Notes: generated by a model from the letters alone, not told the origin. A stretch of 14,064 nucleotides of DNA from Chloroflexota bacterium (GCA_003695215.1 RFIM01000259.1:1-14064), one strand, 5' to 3'. Positions 6,239 to 14,064 are shown, numbered from the stretch's first letter. Translations and numbers: made by a program.

Positions 6239-8770
6239 TCACTGCACCTCGCCTGAAGGCGGGCGCTGATTCGGCGGCACATAAGCGATCACGCGCAAGG
6301 GCAGCGCTTGCGATTCCTGCAATGTCCCATCGGCTAGCTGCGCCCGCGCGATCAGCGCGTAGTCGCCTACTTCCAACTGCCACCAGGCCCAGTACGGCTC
6401 ATGTTCTACAGTGGCGATCAGGCGCTCCTGGCCGTGCGCATCGCGCAGCCAATACGAGACAGCACGTGTGCCGCTTGGCACAGCGGCTGAGAGCTTGATC
6501 CGCTGGGCTTCACGCGGGATGAGCGGCGTCAGCTGAAAGATGGTATGCGGATCAGGCGTGAGGAAACGCACAGCCGCTACCTGGCGCGCCACTTGGCTCA
6601 GCGGCACAGGCGGCGGCTCGATGCCATTGCGTGCAGCCCATGCGCGCGCCTCCTGCGGCAAGACCAGGTACACGCGCTCGCGCCGATAGCGCTCAGGCGT
6701 ATGCTCATCAGCTAGCAGGCCTGTGCGCGCATCTATGGTGAACAACTGGTATAGGTCATCGTACTTAGTCGGGACTGTGCCGCGGATGAACCATTCCACG
6801 CGTCGCTGCGGGCAATAGGGCGTTGGCAGCAAGCCCGAGAGCGCGCAGACTTCAGCCTGAACCAAGCCATCAGGGCGTTCGAAGGTCAGCTCAGGCTTAT
6901 CTTTCAGCACAACGCGCATGAACTCGTTCCAGATTGGGCCTGCGCCGCTCACGCCACTCACATTGACCATCGGCTGGTTGTTCGGATTGCCGACCCAGAC
7001 GCCAACCACGATCTGCGGCGTATAGCCAACCGTCCAATTGTCGCGGAAGTCGGTTGTAGTGCCTGTCTTGACGGCTGCAGGGCGACCGATGCTCAGCGGG
7101 CTGCGCACGCCGAAAGATGGCATGCGCGCCTCAGGATCGCTCAAAATATCAGTGATCAGCCAGGCCACACGCTCGTCAATGACAGGATCAGCAGGCGGCG
7201 GCTGTTGCCACTCGTAGAGCAAGCTGCCATCAGCTGCCTCGACGCGCAAGAGCATGCTCGTTGCGATTGGCCTGCCCTGATTGGCAAGGGCAGCATATGC
7301 AGCGACCAGCTCGGTAAGGCGCACCTCACCGCCGCCGAGCGCGATGGAGAGATCGTAGCGCTCAGGATCGGTCAGCGTGGTCACGCCCAGCTGAGTCAGC
7401 AAGCGGATCAGATTGCCCACGCCGACCTGCTCCAGCGCGGCCACAGCCGGTATGTTGTAAGAGGATGCCAAAGCCTCGCGCACGGAGACAGGCCCGTGCT
7501 CGACCAAGCCATAATTGTGCGGCGTGTAGCTCTCGCCGCGCTTGGTCACGAACGGCGTAGTGACGTCCAGCACCATTGTGGCGGGCGTCCATGGCTCTGG
7601 GCGATTGGGATCGAAGGCGAGCGCATAGACGAACGGTTTGAGCGTCGAGCCGGGCTGTCTTGGCACTAGCGCCATGTTGATGGCGCCATCGATCTCGGCG
7701 TTGAAGAAGTCGGGGCTGCCCAGCATGACCAAGAGTTGCCCTGTGTGCGGATCAAGGGCGACCACTGCAGCGCCGACGGCTTGGCTGGAAGGCTTCTCAG
7801 GGCTTGCAGTGTTCAACGCGGCCAAGTGGCGCCGAGCGGCTTCCTCAGCAGCGCGCTGCCAGTCCAAATCGAGCGTGGTGATGACGCGCAGGCCGCCTCG
7901 ATAGATATGCTCGGGGAAATCGCGCTCCAGTTGCCGCCACACAGCCTGCACGAAATGCGGCGCGTTCATGATGAATTTGGCTGAGCCATATTGCAGCGGC
8001 TCGGCATAGGCGCGGTCGGCTGCTGCGCGCGTGATATAGCCCGCTTCGACCATAAGATCGAGCACCACGCGCTGGCGCGCCTTCGCCGCTTGCGGATCGC
8101 GCAGCGGATCGTGCAAGGCAGGCGCTTGCGGCAGGCCTGCCAGCAAGGCCGACTCGGCCAATGTGAGTTGGCTGACATCTTTGCCAAAGTACACTTCAGC
8201 TGCGCTTTGGACGCCGTAGGCGAGGTTGCCGTAATAGGTTTGGTTTAGGTAGAGCGCAAGAATCTCGGACTTGCTGTAGCGCGCCGCCAATTGAAGGGCG
8301 AGGATCATCTCGCGAAGTTTGCGGCGCAGGCTGCGCTCAGCGCGCTGTTGCGGATCGAGCAGCAGGTTGCGCGCTACTTGTTGGGTGATAGTGCTGCCGC
8401 CGACGCGCACCTCGCCGCCCTGCACGTTGATCCACAGGGCGCGCAGAATGCCGACCAAATCAATGCCGATGCTCTGGTAGAAATAGCGATCTTCTGTGGC
8501 GATGGTCGCTTGCACAAGCGACTCAGGAATCTGCTCTAGCGGCACCACGCGATTCCTGCCGCCTTGCGGATCGATCACTTCGTAGAGCAAGCGCCCGTGA
8601 CGGTCATAAAGGCGCGTCGATGGCAACGCCAAGCCTGCCTGCAGATTATCCAGCGAAGGCAGATCAGCGAAGAGCCACAGGTAGAGCGCACCAAAGGCGA
8701 TCCCTAGCGGCACGAGTGCGATCAGCGCGATCTTTTGCCAACGGCGGCGATTCGTCCAAAAGCGGCGCAT
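6239..8770 (-). CDS. Bifunctional class A penicillin-binding protein (PBP1C-like tail)
   Basis: An 843-residue peptidoglycan synthase that polymerises glycan strands and cross-links peptides on the outer face of the membrane. A basic N-terminus and one membrane helix (~14-35) lead into a GT51 glycosyltransferase (~50-225) with catalytic E93 in ATEDRYFY, then GGSTITQQVARNL and ILALYLNQTYYG. The transpeptidase (~330-620) has the nucleophile S375 in PGSTLKPF, SxN S437-N439 and KTGTTTD from K568. The remaining ~200 residues include a CALSG...YCP segment and an Ig-like end resembling the BiPBP_C domain of PBP1C. All active-site motifs are intact. ATG 8770 is preferred over GTG 8785 because GAGG (plus 8780-8783) lies 9 nt upstream. 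It is divergent from the ABC importer operon and convergent with the cyclase-like gene. The 1A/1C subclass assignment is by eye. Confidence 0.93.
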   Translation of the reverse strand: MRRFWTNRRRWQKIALIALVPLGIAFGALYLWLFADLPSLDNLQAGLALPSTRLYDRHGRLLYEVIDPQGGRNRVVPLEQIPESLVQATIATEDRYFYQSIGIDLVGILRALWINVQGGEVRVGGSTITQQVARNLLLDPQQRAERSLRRKLREMILALQLAARYSKSEILALYLNQTYYGNLAYGVQSAAEVYFGKDVSQLTLAESALLAGLPQAPALHDPLRDPQAAKARQRVVLDLMVEAGYITRAAADRAYAEPLQYGSAKFIMNAPHFVQAVWRQLERDFPEHIYRGGLRVITTLDLDWQRAAEEAARRHLAALNTASPEKPSSQAVGAAVVALDPHTGQLLVMLGSPDFFNAEIDGAINMALVPRQPGSTLKPFVYALAFDPNRPEPWTPATMVLDVTTPFVTKRGESYTPHNYGLVEHGPVSVREALASSYNIPAVAALEQVGVGNLIRLLTQLGVTTLTDPERYDLSIALGGGEVRLTELVAAYAALANQGRPIATSMLLRVEAADGSLLYEWQQPPPADPVIDERVAWLITDILSDPEARMPSFGVRSPLSIGRPAAVKTGTTTDFRDNWTVGYTPQIVVGVWVGNPNNQPMVNVSGVSGAGPIWNEFMRVVLKDKPELTFERPDGLVQAEVCALSGLLPTPYCPQRRVEWFIRGTVPTKYDDLYQLFTIDARTGLLADEHTPERYRRERVYLVLPQEARAWAARNGIEPPPVPLSQVARQVAAVRFLTPDPHTIFQLTPLIPREAQRIKLSAAVPSGTRAVSYWLRDAHGQERLIATVEHEPYWAWWQLEVGDYALIARAQLADGTLQESQALPLRVIAYVPPNQRPPSGEVQ

Positions 8771-8795
8771 GGCGATTTTCCTCACACTTGCGATC

Positions 8796-8831
8796 TCGCT
8801 GATCAGTATAACGCACCTGCCCGCTCAGCGA
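8796..8831 (-). promoter_or_regulatory. Candidate -10 and flanking inverted repeat ahead of the PBP gene
   Basis: The minus strand reads TATACT at 8810-8805, about 35 bp ahead of the PBP start codon. It lies between the arms of a 7-bp inverted repeat, TCGCTGA (8796-8802) and TCAGCGA (8825-8831). No clear -35 hexamer is visible. A repressor bound to the repeat would block the promoter, but the arms are short. Confidence 0.35.
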
Positions 8832-8901
8832 TCTACGGCACGGCGCGCTTTTGCCTACGCCCAAACGACGCCTAGATAGTGCCGAGCGCCATCATCTGCG
8901 C

Positions 8902-8907
8902 TATACT
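8902..8907 (+). promoter_or_regulatory. Candidate -10 element for the ABC importer operon
   Basis: TATACT stands about 43 bp ahead of ATG 8950, placing the transcription start near 8914. The -35 region is poor. AAGGTG (8934-8939), 10 nt before the ATG, is the likely ribosome binding site. Confidence 0.35.
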
Positions 8908-8949
8908 CAGCCTTCCACGTAAGCTGAGGACTCAAGGTGTGCAAAGACC

Positions 8950-10587
8950 ATGTTCCGAAACGTCCTGCGCACTGCCTTTTTACTCTCGTGCGCTTCAATC
9001 GTCTTTTTGGTGTGTGCGGGCAGCATGTTTCTCTTAAACGTGCTCACGCGCCCGATCGCAGCCGCACAGCCTGCAGCTTCGCGCATTGTCTATGGCCTGA
9101 CGCTCTTGCCAAGCGGCTTCGATCCACACATCAACGCTTCAGCTGAGCTTGGCATTCCCTTGCGCTCGGTCTACGACACACTCGTCTACCGCGATCCGAT
9201 CACGAAAGCCTTCGTGCCAGGCTTGGCTGAGCGCTGGGAAATCTCGCCTGATGGTTTGATCTACACCTTCTATTTGCGGCGCGGCGTGCGCTTCCACGAT
9301 GGCGAGCCCTTCAACGCGTTGGCTGTGGCCGCCAATCTAGATCGCATCACGGCGCCTGAGACGCGCTCGCAGAAGGCCATCTTCATGCTGGGCAGCTTCG
9401 AGCGCTACATCGTCCGAGATGAATACACAATCGAATTGGTGCTCAAAGCGCCTTTTGCGCCGCTGCTCGATTCGCTCTCACAAGTCTATCTGGGCATTGC
9501 CAGCCCAAAAGCGCTGCGCGAGTACGGCACCGACCTGTACCAGCTGCATCAGGTCGGCACAGGGCCGTATCAGATGGTCGAATTCATACCGGGCGACTAT
9601 ATCCTGCTGCGCCGCAATCCGATCTACCGCTGGGCGCCGCCATTCTATCGCATGGATAATCCTGCGCCTGTCGAGGAGATCGAGTTCCGCTTCTTCACTG
9701 ATCCTGCCACGCGCGCGCCTGCCCTTGAGAGCGGCGCTGTGGATATCATCGGCGAGTTGGCGCCACTGGATGCGCTGGCTTTGGCGCGCCGCGATGACAT
9801 CGCCTTGCTGCCACAGCCAATTCCAGGTATGCCCTTGCAGTTCCTGTTCAACACGGCTAAAGCGCCGACAGATCGGCTGGAGGTGCGCCGCGCCATCATC
9901 ACAGCCACAGATCGTGTCGCTATCATTGACTCAGTCTTCCAGCAGCTCTCGCCTGTTGCCTACGGGCCGCTGACGGCCGTCACGCCGTTCTACGAGCCGC
10001 AAGTCAAGCAGTACTATCCGCACAGCCGCGAGGTCGCTCGCCGTACCTTGGCCGAACTTGGCTACATGGATAACAATGGCGACAAAATCCTCGATTTGAA
10101 CGGCGTGCCGTTGCGCCTGATCGTGATCGTGCCGACGTGGGGCTATGCGCCGCAAGTGGCGCAGCGCTTGCAAAGCCAATGGCGCGAGCAAGGCATTGAG
10201 GCTGAGCTGCGCCAAGTGCCGAACCTGGCAGGCTTGCTGGCCGCTGTTCAAAGCGGCGATTACCACTTGGTCGCCTTCAACGACTTCGGCGCCGATCCGA
10301 GCGTGCTCAACAACTTCTATCTGAGCGATGCGCGCAACAACTTCATGCGCGTCAGCAACGCCAACTTGGATCAATGGCTGCGCCAAGCCGTCCAGACGAG
10401 CGATCCTGCCCAGCGGCAGAACTTCTACACAGGCGTGCAAGGCTTGATCATGGATCAAGCGCTGATCTTGCCGATCCGCGATTATGTCAATCTGAATGCG
10501 CACCGCAAGCGCATCAGCGGCCTGGCCTTTGATGCCTACGGCTGGTTTCCGCTCTTGGCCAACCTGACCTTGGTTGGCGATGATTGA
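8950..10587 (+). CDS. ABC transporter substrate-binding protein, peptide/nickel (SBP_bac_5) family
   Basis: A 545-residue extracytoplasmic solute receptor of the DppA/OppA/NikA group. The N-terminal ~40 residues contain a hydrophobic export segment (~9-33) ending near AAAQPAAS, a plausible processing or linker site. Cysteines in this segment do not fit a lipobox well (LLSC lies too near the N-terminus), so it may be anchored by the helix rather than lipid. Family hallmarks are FDPH (57-60), SPDGLIYTFYLRRGVRFHDG (99-118), VGTGPYQ (202-208) followed by RRNPIYRW, and the late DNNGDKILDLNG loop common in this family. The ligand cannot be read from sequence; oligopeptides or dipeptides are usual. 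It is first in a three-gene operon with two permeases, the next ATG lying 5 nt after its stop. Confidence 0.92.
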   Translation: MFRNVLRTAFLLSCASIVFLVCAGSMFLLNVLTRPIAAAQPAASRIVYGLTLLPSGFDPHINASAELGIPLRSVYDTLVYRDPITKAFVPGLAERWEISPDGLIYTFYLRRGVRFHDGEPFNALAVAANLDRITAPETRSQKAIFMLGSFERYIVRDEYTIELVLKAPFAPLLDSLSQVYLGIASPKALREYGTDLYQLHQVGTGPYQMVEFIPGDYILLRRNPIYRWAPPFYRMDNPAPVEEIEFRFFTDPATRAPALESGAVDIIGELAPLDALALARRDDIALLPQPIPGMPLQFLFNTAKAPTDRLEVRRAIITATDRVAIIDSVFQQLSPVAYGPLTAVTPFYEPQVKQYYPHSREVARRTLAELGYMDNNGDKILDLNGVPLRLIVIVPTWGYAPQVAQRLQSQWREQGIEAELRQVPNLAGLLAAVQSGDYHLVAFNDFGADPSVLNNFYLSDARNNFMRVSNANLDQWLRQAVQTSDPAQRQNFYTGVQGLIMDQALILPIRDYVNLNAHRKRISGLAFDAYGWFPLLANLTLVGDD

Positions 10588-10592
10588 GCGCG

Positions 10593-11522
10593 ATGCTGCG
10601 CTTTGCGGTGCAACGTGCGCTCAGCGCGCTCTTCACGCTCTGGTCAGCAGCGACTCTCGCCTTCATTGCGCTGCGCCTGGCGCCTGGCGATGCCATTGTG
10701 CTGCAGCTGGCGCTGAGCGGCGCAACTGAGAGCCAGATTGCGGCGCGGCGCGCTGCGCTCGGCTTGGATTTGCCGCTCGGCGTGCAGTACCTAAACATGT
10801 TAAGCCGCTTGTTGCGCGGCGATCTAGGCGTCTCGTTGGTGAATGGGCGCGCTGTCACAGCGCTAATTGGCGAGCAGCTGGAAGCGACTCTGGCTTTGGC
10901 AATTGGCGCGCTGCTCGTCGGCACGCTGCTCGGCTTGGCGCTTGGCATTGGCGCAGCGCTTGGCGGGCACTGGCTGCAGCAGCTTGCTCAGGCGCTGATC
11001 GCGCTTCTGCTCGCCACGCCTGTCTATTGGCTCGGCATATTGGCGATCTACGTGTTCTCTGTGTGGCTCGGTTGGTTGCCTTCGATCAGCCGTGACAACA
11101 GCTTGCAGGCGTTGCTCTTGCCGTGCGGCGTGCTTGGCGTTGCGCTGAGCGGAAGCATAGGGCAAATGGCAGCCGCAGGGCTGCATGAAGCCAAAAAGGC
11201 GCCTTTTGTGCAGACGGCGCGCGCCAAAGGTTTGCCTGTGCACCTGATCGTGTGGCGGCACATGCTCAGCGCCTATGGCGGCGCGCTGATCAGCCTGATC
11301 GGCCTGCAAAGCGGCTTTCTGATCAGCGGCGCTTTAGTGACCGAATCGCTTTTCACACGGCGCGGCATTGGTCAGCTCTTGCTGAATGCCGTCAACGGGC
11401 GCGATTACCCTGTGGTGCAAGGCGTGGTGCTGCTCAGCGCGCTGGCTTATAGCTTGCTGAGCACATTGGCGGATATCTTAGCAGCCTGGCGCGATCCGCG
11501 CTTGCGAAGGCAAGGGCTATGA
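10593..11522 (+). CDS. ABC transporter permease, DppB/OppB-like
   Basis: A 309-residue inner-membrane permease. The N-terminus RFAVQRALSALFTLW followed by LRLAPGDA is characteristic of DppB-type permeases, and the region GLDLPLGVQYLNMLSRLLRGDLG matches the family's periplasmic segment (..P...QY..w...l..GDLG). Several hydrophobic helices follow, with the cytoplasmic EAA-type coupling loop around TARAKGLPVHLIVWRHML and a closing DYPVVQG and DPRLR. It should form the channel with the DppC-like partner encoded next. A TTG at 10584 could give three more residues, but ATG 10593, just after the upstream stop, is the simpler start; its ribosome binding site is weak, suggesting translational coupling. 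The stop overlaps the next ATG by 4 nt (ATGA). Arginine-rich, high-GC codon use resembles its neighbours. Confidence 0.92.
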   Translation: MLRFAVQRALSALFTLWSAATLAFIALRLAPGDAIVLQLALSGATESQIAARRAALGLDLPLGVQYLNMLSRLLRGDLGVSLVNGRAVTALIGEQLEATLALAIGALLVGTLLGLALGIGAALGGHWLQQLAQALIALLLATPVYWLGILAIYVFSVWLGWLPSISRDNSLQALLLPCGVLGVALSGSIGQMAAAGLHEAKKAPFVQTARAKGLPVHLIVWRHMLSAYGGALISLIGLQSGFLISGALVTESLFTRRGIGQLLLNAVNGRDYPVVQGVVLLSALAYSLLSTLADILAAWRDPRLRRQGL

Positions 11523-12295
11523 GGCGCATCGGACTGCCAGGCGCGTTCTTGGTTTGCCTTGCGCTGGCTAGCCTTTGCGCGCCGTTGATCGCGCCTTACG
11601 ATCCACTGGCAGAGGTCGGGCAGGCGCTACAGGCGCCATCAGCGCGGCATTGGCTGGGCACCGATTTGATCGGGCGCGATGTCTTCAGTCGAATCCTGCA
11701 TGGAGCGGCGCGCACCTTGAGCGTCGCGCTGATAGCGCTGTGCAGCACAGTCCTGATCGGCGGCGCGCTCGGCTTGTGCGCAGGTTTCTTTGGCGGCGCG
11801 CTTGATTGGCTGTTGCTCAGCCTGAGCGATGCGCTGCTGGCACTGCCGAGCCTGCTGCTTGCTTTGAGCGTGCTGACCTTAGCGGGCAACGGCAGCCTGC
11901 AGATCGCTTTAGCTGCGGCGCTGAGCGGCCTACCTGCTTACTCGCGCATCGTGCGCGCCACAGCGCGCTCAGTGCGCACACAACCGTACATCGAGGCGGC
12001 GCGGGCGCTCGGCGCAGGCGAGCTCAGCGTGCTATGGCGGCATGTCCTGCCGAACGCCTTGCCGTCGAGCCTTTCTGCAGGCGTGATCGCCATGGCTTGG
12101 GCGATTCTAAATGCGGCGACGCTGCATTTCCTGGGCTTTGGCGGCGATCCATCTTTGCCTGAGTGGGGCGCTATGTTGGCGGAAGGTCGGCTGGTGTTCA
12201 GGGCCGCGCCATGGATTGCCTTTGCGGCAGGCGCGGCGCTCACCTTGACCTTATTGGCTGTAAACGACCTAGCGCGCAGGCTTGCCGCTCAATAA
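11519..12295 (+). CDS. ABC transporter permease, DppC/OppC-like
   Basis: A 258-residue inner-membrane permease, at the short end for the DppC group, mainly because little precedes the first helix. It shows the classic HWLGTDLIGRDVFSRILHGAR-type segment (here with GAA), then LSDALLALPSLLLAL, the EAA-type coupling loop around YIEAARALGAGELSVLWRHV, and GFGGDPSLPEWGAML near the end. It pairs with the DppB-like permease, whose stop codon it overlaps by 4 nt, so the two are translationally coupled. No ATP-binding subunit gene follows; instead a minus-strand gene begins, and the two reading frames overlap tail to tail by 7 bp (12289-12295). The energising ATPases must be encoded elsewhere or shared with another transporter. 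Confidence 0.92.
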   Translation: MRRIGLPGAFLVCLALASLCAPLIAPYDPLAEVGQALQAPSARHWLGTDLIGRDVFSRILHGAARTLSVALIALCSTVLIGGALGLCAGFFGGALDWLLLSLSDALLALPSLLLALSVLTLAGNGSLQIALAAALSGLPAYSRIVRATARSVRTQPYIEAARALGAGELSVLWRHVLPNALPSSLSAGVIAMAWAILNAATLHFLGFGGDPSLPEWGAMLAEGRLVFRAAPWIAFAAGAALTLTLLAVNDLARRLAAQ

Positions 12296-12882
12296 ACGTA
12301 GCCGTTGACGAATCTCAGCAGCGCCTCCTGACCCGCCTCACGGCTTGAGGCGCGCAGTATCCAATTGCCGTTAATCCAGCCGAATTCGTAGTAGGTATAG
12401 GTGAAACCTGAGAAGACGGCGAAATAATAAGGCGTGCGCGCCTCAGGGAAGCGCTTCAGGACGCTGCCCGTATCGGTGCCGTCGGCGCGCTCTAGAAAGC
12501 CTGCGAAGACCATATCCAGCGTCGGCGTTTGATCAGGGATGTACTCGACTTCAAGGCGCACAGTCTTGCCTTCCACGTTGTACTCAGCCACGCCATGGCG
12601 CCTGCCTTCGGCTGCATCAAGCGTATCCACATTCAGCGCCGTGCGCAGATAGTCGCCTGCGCGCTCGCGCAAGATCAAATAGCCGGGTGTATCGGCTTCA
12701 AGCGGGCGGCGCCGCTGGTTGAAGCGCTCTTCCACAGGCGAGTGCGTGTTGACGAACCACAGGCTGTAGATGAACAGCAGGGCTGCGCCGATGAACATCA
12801 AGATGACGAAAAACGAGCCGCTGCTGCGCCAAGCAGGCCTCGGGCGCGGCGTCTTCTCAGCCATTGCTACATCGCTTTGCAT
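12289..12882 (-). CDS. Hypothetical single-pass membrane protein
   Basis: A 197-residue protein I do not recognise. A short, basic cytoplasmic N-terminus rich in Pro and Arg (TPRPRPAWR) precedes one hydrophobic helix (~23-45, SFFVILMFIGAALLFIYSLW), followed by about 150 residues likely on the outer side. That part has alternating polar and aromatic stretches, including TYTYYEFGWINGNW, that look like a small beta-rich domain, with no cysteines and no catalytic motif I can name. ATG 12882 is favoured because AAAGG (plus 12893-12897) lies 10 nt upstream, whereas GTG 12903 has no ribosome binding site. ATG 12864 is another possibility. It lies 86 bp downstream of threonine synthase in the same direction and could share its transcript, or use the candidate promoter at 12936-12965. 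Confidence 0.75.
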   Translation of the reverse strand: MQSDVAMAEKTPRPRPAWRSSGSFFVILMFIGAALLFIYSLWFVNTHSPVEERFNQRRRPLEADTPGYLILRERAGDYLRTALNVDTLDAAEGRRHGVAEYNVEGKTVRLEVEYIPDQTPTLDMVFAGFLERADGTDTGSVLKRFPEARTPYYFAVFSGFTYTYYEFGWINGNWILRASSREAGQEALLRFVNGYVY

Positions 12883-12935
12883 GAGCGAAGCGCCTTTCTG
12901 CACTTGTTGCGTTAAATTTCACAAGGTTTGCTCAG

Positions 12936-12965
12936 ATCATAGCAAAGAGACGCCCGAGGTGGCAG
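12936..12965 (-). promoter_or_regulatory. Candidate promoter of the hypothetical membrane protein gene
   Basis: On the minus strand CTGCCA (12965-12960, four of six) and TATGAT (12941-12936, five of six) are separated by 18 bp, about 55 bp ahead of ATG 12882. The -35 lies just beyond the threonine synthase stop codon. I see no terminator between the two genes, so read-through is also possible. Confidence 0.35.
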
Positions 12966-12968
12966 CTC

Positions 12969-14064
12969 TCAGGCTAGCTGCAGGCGCGCGACTGCCTGGC
13001 GCATGGCAGCTGGATCGCGCCCGATCGGATAACCGCTCTCGCCTGCCAGGCTTTGCATGGCCGCGTTGACGTCCTTCAAGCCGCTGCCTGTCACCAGAAG
13101 CGCCACTGACTCGCCCTTGCGCACAAGGCCTGATTCAAGCGCTGTGAGCAAACCGGCGTAGGCTGCAGCGCAGGCAGGCTCAGCGAAGATGCCGCTGCCT
13201 CGCGCTAGAGCAGGGATAGCCGCGAGGATCTCGGCGTCGCTGACGCGCACGAACGCGCCATCAGTCTGGCGGACAGCGCGCAGCGCTTTGGTGCGGTCGC
13301 TGGGCAAGCCTGCTGAGATGCTATCGGCGATAGTCTCTGTGCTACCGCGCTGCATAGCCTCGGCCGTCAAGCCTTGTTCCCAAGCGCGCACTAGAGCGTC
13401 GCTGCCTGCTGCTTGCACGCCGATCAAACGCGGCATGCGCGCGATCCAGCCCAGCTGGTAGAGATCATAGAAGCCTTTGTACTGGCCAGCGAGGATGTTG
13501 CCATCGCCGACGCTGAGAATCAGGACATCTGGCACGCGCCAAGCCAATTGCTCGCACAGCTCAAGAGCCGCAGTCTTCTTGCCTTCGGTTGTGTACGGAT
13601 TCATGCCTGTGTTGCGGCAGTACCAGTTGTACTCGGCGCTTGCTTGCAGGCTGAGCGCGTAAGCATCGTCATACGTGCCGTCTACCAGCAGCACAGTAGC
13701 GCCATAAACCAACAGCTGCGCAATTTTGGCAGATGGCGCCTTAGCAGGCACAAAGATAACCGCTTTCATGCCGACGCTGGCACATAGACCTGCCAGGGCG
13801 GCCGCAGCGTTGCCCGTGCTTGCTGTCGTGATGACCTTGACGCCGAGCTGCTGGGCACGCGCCACGACCATCGCGCTAGCCCGATCTTTGAGCGAGCCTG
13901 TTGGATTGCGCGAATCGTCTTTGAGCCACAGCGCGCGCAGCCCGAGCCTTTGGGCAAGGTGCGGAGCTGCGATCAGCGGCGTCCAGCCGACGTGCAAGGG
14001 CGGAAAGTAGGTTGAATCGCTGACGGGCAAAAGCGGCGCGTAGCGCCACATGCTCCAGCCGCTC
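12969..14064 (-). CDS. thrC: Threonine synthase (5' end beyond the window)
   Basis: A PLP-dependent fold-type II enzyme that converts O-phospho-L-homoserine to threonine in the cytoplasm, the last step of threonine synthesis. Counting from the Met at 14051, the cofactor lysine is K55 in NPTGSLKDRA, the phosphate-binding loop is STGNAAA (78-84), and the C-terminal VTGSGLKD matches the threonine-synthase form of the second glycine loop rather than that of dehydratases. About 360 residues are visible, to the stop at 12969. The frame stays open upstream of 14051 to the window edge (Ser-Gly-Trp-Ser before the Met). No well-spaced ribosome binding site precedes that Met, and family members usually start WRY after a zinc-ribbon-like N-terminal segment, so I treat the gene as partial. 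Threonine dehydratase is the main alternative and is less likely. Confidence 0.9.
   Translation of the reverse strand, partial: SGWSMWRYAPLLPVSDSTYFPPLHVGWTPLIAAPHLAQRLGLRALWLKDDSRNPTGSLKDRASAMVVARAQQLGVKVITTASTGNAAAALAGLCASVGMKAVIFVPAKAPSAKIAQLLVYGATVLLVDGTYDDAYALSLQASAEYNWYCRNTGMNPYTTEGKKTAALELCEQLAWRVPDVLILSVGDGNILAGQYKGFYDLYQLGWIARMPRLIGVQAAGSDALVRAWEQGLTAEAMQRGSTETIADSISAGLPSDRTKALRAVRQTDGAFVRVSDAEILAAIPALARGSGIFAEPACAAAYAGLLTALESGLVRKGESVALLVTGSGLKDVNAAMQSLAGESGYPIGRDPAAMRQAVARLQLA

Noticed and set aside
10070..10110. DNNGDKILDLNG in the binding protein as a dockerin or calcium-binding repeat
   Set aside because: This calcium-loop-like segment is common within SBP_bac_5 proteins and occurs once, so it is not a dockerin module.
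12334..12352. Hairpin CGCCTCA/TGAGGCG as terminator for the ABC importer operon
   Set aside because: The 7-bp stem has no following T-run and lies inside the coding sequence of the opposing gene, so it is better explained by chance in GC-rich coding DNA.

Overview
The window is about 14 kb of moderately GC-rich bacterial chromosome with dense single-copy genes. I see no mobile element, CRISPR array, tRNA or rRNA. Gene content suggests a Chloroflexota-type bacterium, possibly a filamentous anoxygenic phototroph: a PucC-type bacteriochlorophyll-delivery transporter, a kinase-receiver fusion, a large NHLRC2-like redox protein and a class A PBP with a BiPBP-type tail. This taxonomic guess rests on recollection of gene families, not on a marker gene or a search.

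Layout, left to right. (1) Positions 1-1003, minus: a Ser/Thr protein kinase running into a response-regulator receiver domain, cut by the window edge. (2) 1004-1345: a divergent intergenic region with a good sigma-70-like promoter and a short A/T repeat in the leader of the next gene. (3) 1346-2815, plus: a PucC/BCD-family MFS transporter closed by a textbook intrinsic terminator (2842-2880). (4) 2992-5058, plus: a membrane-anchored thioredoxin-like + NHL beta-propeller + C-terminal beta-domain protein with the architecture of NHLRC2. (5) 5199-6182, plus: a tocopherol-cyclase-family protein behind a palindrome and a perfect TATAAT. (6) 6239-8770, minus: a bifunctional class A penicillin-binding protein with a PBP1C-like C-terminal tail, convergent with the cyclase-like gene. 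(7) 8950-12295, plus: a tightly coupled peptide/nickel-type ABC importer operon (binding protein, DppB-like and DppC-like permeases) without ATPase genes. (8) 12289-12882, minus: an unrecognised single-pass membrane protein whose end overlaps the second permease by 7 bp. (9) 12969-14064, minus: threonine synthase, N-terminus beyond the window.

No single pathway ties the window together. The transporter, the redox protein and the cyclase-like protein could all serve the photosynthetic or quinone-containing membrane, but that is inference from adjacency, and the terminator and separate promoter-like signals argue that they are separate units. Several annotated starts were moved inward from the longest possible ORF because a Shine-Dalgarno-like sequence sits ahead of the internal ATG and none ahead of the upstream GTG. 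I found no clearly new multi-gene system. The most unusual items are the kinase-receiver fusion, the second cysteine pair in the NHLRC2-like protein, and the cyclase-like gene without visible prenylquinone partners.
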